From an uncultured Clostridia bacterium (lineage in GTDB: Bacteria; Bacillota; Clostridia; Christensenellales; Pumilibacteraceae), in the NCBI GenBank assembly GCA_947086925.1, contig CAMUAL010000014.1:1-45513 (forward strand): 45,513 nucleotides of DNA, read 5' to 3'. Numbering within the stretch: position 1 is the first letter of the stretch; each line of letters opens with the position of its first letter. Below are positions 42,701-45,513 of this stretch, piece after piece. The notes beneath the pieces are model-generated. The model saw only the letters and a program-made list of their open reading frames with translations. It did no database searches and was not told the DNA's origin. The translations under genes were made by a program, and so were the position numbers.

Positions 42701-43968
42701 TCGACGGCGGTACAACCTATACGCTCGGCACCTACATTGCCGATAATTCAACGTCTTCCGGTTGGCGTGCGGATAAGTTCTTCGATTTGGAGCTTAAAGC
42801 GGAAAGTTGGGTGTACTTTAAAGAAGTGCTTGTAAACGCTCATATTAACAACGGCATGGCGGGCTTTATCGGCATGGGAATAGCTCAGTGGACGGTGCCG
42901 ATGTACACAACGAGAACCGTTTATTACGATTCGAACGGGAACGTCGTTCCGGAAGACAGCGAAAACATTGCAACAAGCGAAACGCATTATTACAACTCGT
43001 CCAATCAAGAAGTTTCGGCAGAAGAAGCGGCGAATGTCGAGCCCGTGCCGCCTACAAGCATAAGCTACGCAACCGCATACCGCAGTAACTACGAGTTGGA
43101 AAAAGAGTTTACGAGCGACATTTTTAACAGGCGCACCTACAATTATAATTACGACGATACGAATTACTATTCGGGGACTCCTTCTTTGGTATCGGTCAGT
43201 CACGAACCGTGGGATAATACGCGCGTTATAGACTATTTGCTCGACGGCAAAACAAACACAAGTTATCATTCGGCAAGCGGTTCGGCGAATTACATTTCGC
43301 CCGATAAGCCTTTTGAGCTTATTGTGGATTTGGGTAATGAATTTACGGCAAACCACGTGACGTTCTACGGCTACCACCAAAATAACCCCATAAACAATCT
43401 CGGTATGCCGATTTCGTTTACGCTTTACGGTAGCTTGGACGGAAAGGAATTCTTCGAGCTGTTCGGTCGCGATAACATGTCGTACGAAACAAAGAATATT
43501 ACCTTCGATTTCGACCCCGTGAAATTGCGTTACTACAAGCTGCACGTAACCTTAACCGATAATCAGAAGTATTTTGCAATGAGCGAAATTAAGTTCTATT
43601 ATCACACTACCACGCTTACGGGCAACGGCAATAATTTCTTCTCGCCCGATAACGATATGTTTTCGTATAAGGGCAGATGGTCCATGGAATATCCCAATTC
43701 AAGCTTCGGACACATTTATGTGGGGAAAAAGTGCGCGCAAATGTCGTTTACGTTCGAGGGCACAAAGCTTGCGCTGTTGTCGTCAAAATATTACGGTAAA
43801 AAATTCGAGGTTTACATCGACAAGAAAAAAGTCGGTTCTGTGACGGTAAAAGCCGACGGCGAAGATTACGCCGTAAGCTATCTTTCGCCCGACCTTAAAA
43901 AGGGAAAGCACAGCGTTATCATTAAATGCGTAGGCGAGGCGAACTTCGATTCGATAGTGTTCTATTAA
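39790..43968 (+). CDS. Membrane-anchored M60 (enhancin/mucinase-type) metallopeptidase with F5/8C domain
   Basis: A 1392-residue surface protein. Residues 1-177 are Lys/Pro/Ala/Thr-rich with seven 13-residue repeats (21-111) and a tail like histone H1 (KTAVAASKTTAKTT). One TM helix (about 180-201) follows a basic stretch, so the N-terminus should be cytosolic and the rest outside. The M60 domain (about 345-705) has the zinc motif HEYNH (582-586) and the ligand Glu598 in GEVTNN. The region around 840-1000 resembles carbohydrate-binding modules. An F5/8C-type domain occupies about 1134-1271, and a final beta-rich module ends at 1392. M60 enzymes cleave mucin-type glycoproteins. ATG 39790 has AGGAG at good spacing. 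There is no LPxTG motif. Confidence 0.9.
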   Translation: MAVKETDSTKNNKPQTAGKTKPTAATRPAPASNKPTAATRPAPAAIKPTAATRPAPASNKPTAATRPAPAANKPTAAIRPAPASNKPTAATRPAPAATKPTAATRPAPAANKPTAAGAKIGVASKTGTTSAPSAKKTAVAASKTTAKTTEKQGIMTTVKAKATAVKTKTAAIVHHPKFKFYAMGGAVVLLALIILLSVIFGMRACSAAAANRAVYSNQYKQTSLVGVSYENLGKTSRHKPVAGVHDGGLATGYPKYGYTLNLTTEQKNAILAENRSLCGKRTTNTGGVYDWMDKDGYLYAGTRENGTQLFNADGSPRQLYRHSASVGLYFGDVSDSEPAVIKKFKFRPRSYTSYYDITGLYAPAGEVIEIRMSGADMNATGGIVVHIGQALYNGQSNNIWNARNFNRMPVILNTLHVTKDTSVYDASTDTWTCYVGSFFGGPIYIRDERVTFSVTVSGGVNYAHFILGKTTPEEYAEYSKSSAPFFDLEVWDSGVLHSGPFIYAKNFSYDELYKAAILWEKVSFVSTSNWNQGIVFIYDPFVAAGAAVAFPGRRSVNCPADWMTSSLNYNSTVTSGSWGNFHEYNHNFQNYGVGYTGEVTNNGLTLVSYSLFTKISAARQLASYGGAGLSGWNCYTSATWALQRVNMGGGAINSTNGLAVYATLLHNFGQNVFLQARGYSNANYLNRFADLTHQDMSYFASKITGYTGSLLATAETDYPMFVPVASVYQTGRSYSYDGEKRYFDTQQPFVIPYGKPYTVDLNAYEEYTDNNGNFNGQYKAGSLVVGTGFKASIKSVKSSGISGRFTETKEKGIYTFTPGSELRSGKIYVTLEITTESGEHTYNGHTLDDVDLVLEFQQSYEYDKTILERTTYYYSAGDKYSDAREAFEKSYEGYQSKSDRDHSNPTQNCNTDIWYYPNTAAMHTAHPDAPDNFFVDANSIDEVRGKLYIVENGKYRIYLRGRQNCALYYSLDGGTTYTLGTYIADNSTSSGWRADKFFDLELKAESWVYFKEVLVNAHINNGMAGFIGMGIAQWTVPMYTTRTVYYDSNGNVVPEDSENIATSETHYYNSSNQEVSAEEAANVEPVPPTSISYATAYRSNYELEKEFTSDIFNRRTYNYNYDDTNYYSGTPSLVSVSHEPWDNTRVIDYLLDGKTNTSYHSASGSANYISPDKPFELIVDLGNEFTANHVTFYGYHQNNPINNLGMPISFTLYGSLDGKEFFELFGRDNMSYETKNITFDFDPVKLRYYKLHVTLTDNQKYFAMSEIKFYYHTTTLTGNGNNFFSPDNDMFSYKGRWSMEYPNSSFGHIYVGKKCAQMSFTFEGTKLALLSSKYYGKKFEVYIDKKKVGSVTVKADGEDYAVSYLSPDLKKGKHSVIIKCVGEANFDSIVFY
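39850..40140 (+). repeat. 39-bp coding tandem repeat, seven copies plus a partial one
   Basis: Seven head-to-tail 39-bp units (39850-40122) and an 18-base partial unit encode KPTAATRPAPA followed by SN, AN, AI or AT. The units differ at only a few bases, alternating between two subtypes ending in SN and AN/AI/AT. Near identity at the DNA level suggests recent expansion and possible copy-number variation between strains. Confidence 0.95.
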
Positions 43969-43992
43969 AATATCGGCAACGAATAACAAATA

Positions 43993-44023
43993 AAAAAGAC
44001 GGTAATTTACTTACCGTCTTTTT
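43993..44023. terminator. Bidirectional terminator after the M60 gene
   Basis: AAAAAGACGGTAA (43993-44005) and TTACCGTCTTTTT (44011-44023) form a 13-bp stem with a 5-nt loop and A/T runs at both ends. It serves the M60 gene and the converging membrane-protein genes. Confidence 0.88.
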
Positions 44024-44128
44024 GCATCTATGTTTTCGGTTTAAATCGAGGGGTACGAACAGGACGCTTATAACCACACACGCAAGCAATATTATAAACA
44101 GCACAATCACTTCGCTTTTCGGTTTATC

Positions 44129-44596
44129 TTATTTGGTTTGTTTTTCTTCGCCTTTGTCGGCGATGTTTACGCTTTTATAGCTTATCGTAATATGACTTAC
44201 GGTAAACAGAACCGAAAATGCAATAAGCGGAATATTTGCCAAAACAATGCCGCAAAACAGAAATATGCAAGACGGAATTACGGAAAGTGCAATAGCTCTT
44301 AATTTTCCGTTTCTGTTTCGCAGTGCCACCCATAAAACAAGGTAAAGCAGGCACAGTCCGCCTACGGTCGACAAATAAACGGTAAGCGCGTGTTCAAACC
44401 AAAAGTTAAAATATGTGTGCGGAATATTGAAAATCATCAAAACAAAACAGCCGTATCTGCCTATTTGTTCGGTTAATTCAAGCGTTTTGCTGTTGCAGGT
44501 ATTTGCGGCGGCGTTTTTATGCTTAATATAGTACACTATATTCGGAATCATGATAATTGCCATAACAGCAAGTCCGTAATAATTAAACCAACTCAT
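44129..44596 (-). CDS. Four-TM membrane protein of unknown function
   Basis: The 155-residue product starts MSWFNYYGLAVMAIIMIPNI and has about five hydrophobic segments across its length, ending in a short charged tail (KGEEKQTK). I have no family name for it. AAGGA lies nine bases before the ATG, overlapping the end of the upstream gene, so the two are one transcription unit. No catalytic or binding motif is visible. Confidence 0.75.
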   Translation of the reverse strand: MSWFNYYGLAVMAIIMIPNIVYYIKHKNAAANTCNSKTLELTEQIGRYGCFVLMIFNIPHTYFNFWFEHALTVYLSTVGGLCLLYLVLWVALRNRNGKLRAIALSVIPSCIFLFCGIVLANIPLIAFSVLFTVSHITISYKSVNIADKGEEKQTK

Positions 44597-44599
44597 AGT

Positions 44600-45163
44600 T
44601 TAGTCCTTCGGTTGATGATTTCCGTTGCGGTCGAGTTCGTTGCGGCTTTCGTCAATCTGCTCGTCGGTAATCTTGCTAATAATAAACTCGGCGGCTGGCA
44701 TTGCGTTGTATATGCTTGCGCAGTAATAGTCTTTTCCTATGTTGAAGTTTATCGTACCGCACGAATTTTCTTTAATATAATATGTTTTTGTTTTTTTGTC
44801 GTACTTGGTGCCGCTGCTTATATAGTAAAATTTCGATACGTCCGAGTAGGGAAATTCAAATATCTTGCCTTTGATTTTGCCGTCGTTGATTATAAGACGC
44901 AAACTGTTGCTATAAAGTATAAGGTGTTTTTTGCCGTTTGTCATAATGCCCGACATACCCGTTTTAATTAAAACAAACGAGGCAAACCACAGTATCGCCA
45001 TTGCAAAATGCACGAATATTATCGTGCCTATGTTCTCATTCAAAAGCGATTTAAGCATAAGAAAGTAAGCCGCAGGTAATGCGACAGCCCAAAACAGACC
45101 ACCCGCAAGCATAATCCACCGATGACCGCTGTGTTCTTTGTATTCGGTGTAATCGTAATCCAT
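44600..45163 (-). CDS. Membrane protein with cytosolic PH-like domain, unknown function
   Basis: The 187-residue product has two TM helices (about residues 17-36 and 44-66) followed by a soluble, beta-rich domain of about 100 residues (KHLILYSNSLRLIINDGKI, then the IFEFPYSDVSKFYYISSG segment) that looks like a bacterial PH-type domain, and an acidic/Asn-rich tail. The resemblance is by pattern only. AGGA lies about seven bases before the ATG. It is followed after three bases by the 44596 gene, suggesting that the two membrane proteins work together. Confidence 0.75.
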   Translation of the reverse strand: MDYDYTEYKEHSGHRWIMLAGGLFWAVALPAAYFLMLKSLLNENIGTIIFVHFAMAILWFASFVLIKTGMSGIMTNGKKHLILYSNSLRLIINDGKIKGKIFEFPYSDVSKFYYISSGTKYDKKTKTYYIKENSCGTINFNIGKDYYCASIYNAMPAAEFIISKITDEQIDESRNELDRNGNHQPKD

Positions 45164-45181
45164 AAATTATCCTATACGGGT

Positions 45182-45460
45182 TTATTTATTCGCCGTAATT
45201 TCGGCTTCGGTTATTTCGCGTAAAACATTGCAGGGATTACCCACGGCGATTACGTTACTCGGAATATCGTGCGTAACCACACTGCCGCCGCCTATTACAA
45301 CATTGCTTCCGATTTTAACTCCCGGCATAACCTTAACTCCTCCGCCGAACCAAACATTATCGCCCACGGTAATGGGGTAGGCGTACTCTAAGCCTTGATT
45401 GCGTAGTTTGCTGTCGATAGGGTGACCGGCTGTGTAAAATCCGCAGTTTGGCGCAATGAA
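45182..45460 (-). pseudogene. Truncated sugar O-acetyltransferase (maltose/galactoside acetyltransferase type)
   Basis: Read on the minus strand from 45460: FIAPNCGFYTAGHPIDSKLR, then YAYPITVGDNVWFGGG and GSNVVIGGGSVVTHDIP, ending EITANK. This is the C-terminal half (93 residues) of a LacA/Maa/NodL-type hexapeptide-repeat acetyltransferase, with the catalytic His in TAGHP. A stop codon (TAA, 45463-45461) sits directly before FIAPN, where the family normally has GDNV, and upstream sequence is AT-rich and unrelated. The N-terminal half is missing, although the window ends 53 bases later and cannot show whether it continues after an insertion. Confidence 0.75.
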
Positions 45461-45513
45461 TTATTTTAATGTTAATTTTTTGATATGAAATTCAAAGTAT
45501 ATTGAATATCTTC

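Noticed and set aside
43969..44110. A minus-strand frame starting with GTG at 44110 encodes one hydrophobic helix followed by basic residues.
   Set aside because: It runs straight through the 13-bp bidirectional terminator into the M60 coding region and has no convincing ribosome site; probably not a gene, though a relic is possible.

Overview
The window reads as a piece of chromosome from an anaerobic, Gram-positive-type bacterium, most likely an uncultured gut-associated member of the Clostridia. The reasons are AGGAGG-type ribosome binding sites, sigma-A promoters close to TTGACA-17-TATAAT, the gene order sua5-ywlE-rpiB, a complete V-type ATPase operon in the Enterococcus ntp order, galactose utilisation genes, and a surface M60 (mucinase-type) peptidase. 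The exact genus cannot be read from the sequence.

Layout. 1-3.6 kb: a tRNA-Leu, two unknown membrane proteins, a DegV lipid-binding protein and a PnuC-type vitamin transporter whose 105-nt leader can fold into a three-way junction. 3.7-7.3 kb: galK-galE-galM behind one promoter, then a rhamnose-mutarotase-like gene on the other strand. 7.3-13.6 kb: tightly packed housekeeping genes (M3 peptidase, polysaccharide deacetylase, pyrophosphatase, a 42-codon small gene, cardiolipin synthase, two unknown membrane proteins). Several neighbours converge with 0-4 bp between stop codons and no terminator. The divergent pair cls / 12411 has promoters placed so that the mRNAs should be leaderless. 13.6-24.4 kb: sua5, ywlE, rpiB and then nine V-ATPase genes (F-I-K-E-C-G-A-B-D); the K subunit keeps every sodium ligand known from E. 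hirae. 24.5-29.3 kb: two unknown exported/membrane proteins, each preceded by a long inverted repeat, then guaB and a gpsA-like gene.

29.4-36.9 kb holds signalling: a protein with a J domain, a coiled coil, a second degenerate J domain and Sel1 repeats; divergent from it, an operon with a hybrid histidine kinase (two receiver domains), a response regulator carrying both HD-GYP and GGDEF domains, a free HPt protein and a small coiled-coil protein. Together they form a complete candidate phosphorelay ending in cyclic-di-GMP turnover.

36.9-45.5 kb is an accessory, decaying region. It contains the wreck of a Cys/Met-metabolism PLP enzyme translationally coupled to an intact MalY/PatB-type lyase, half of a frameshifted MATE transporter behind an orphan terminator, a 1392-residue membrane-anchored M60 peptidase with a repetitive histone-H1-like cytoplasmic tail, two small membrane proteins, and a sugar O-acetyltransferase that loses homology 53 bp before the window ends. 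No CRISPR array, insertion sequence, phage or recognisable defence system was seen.
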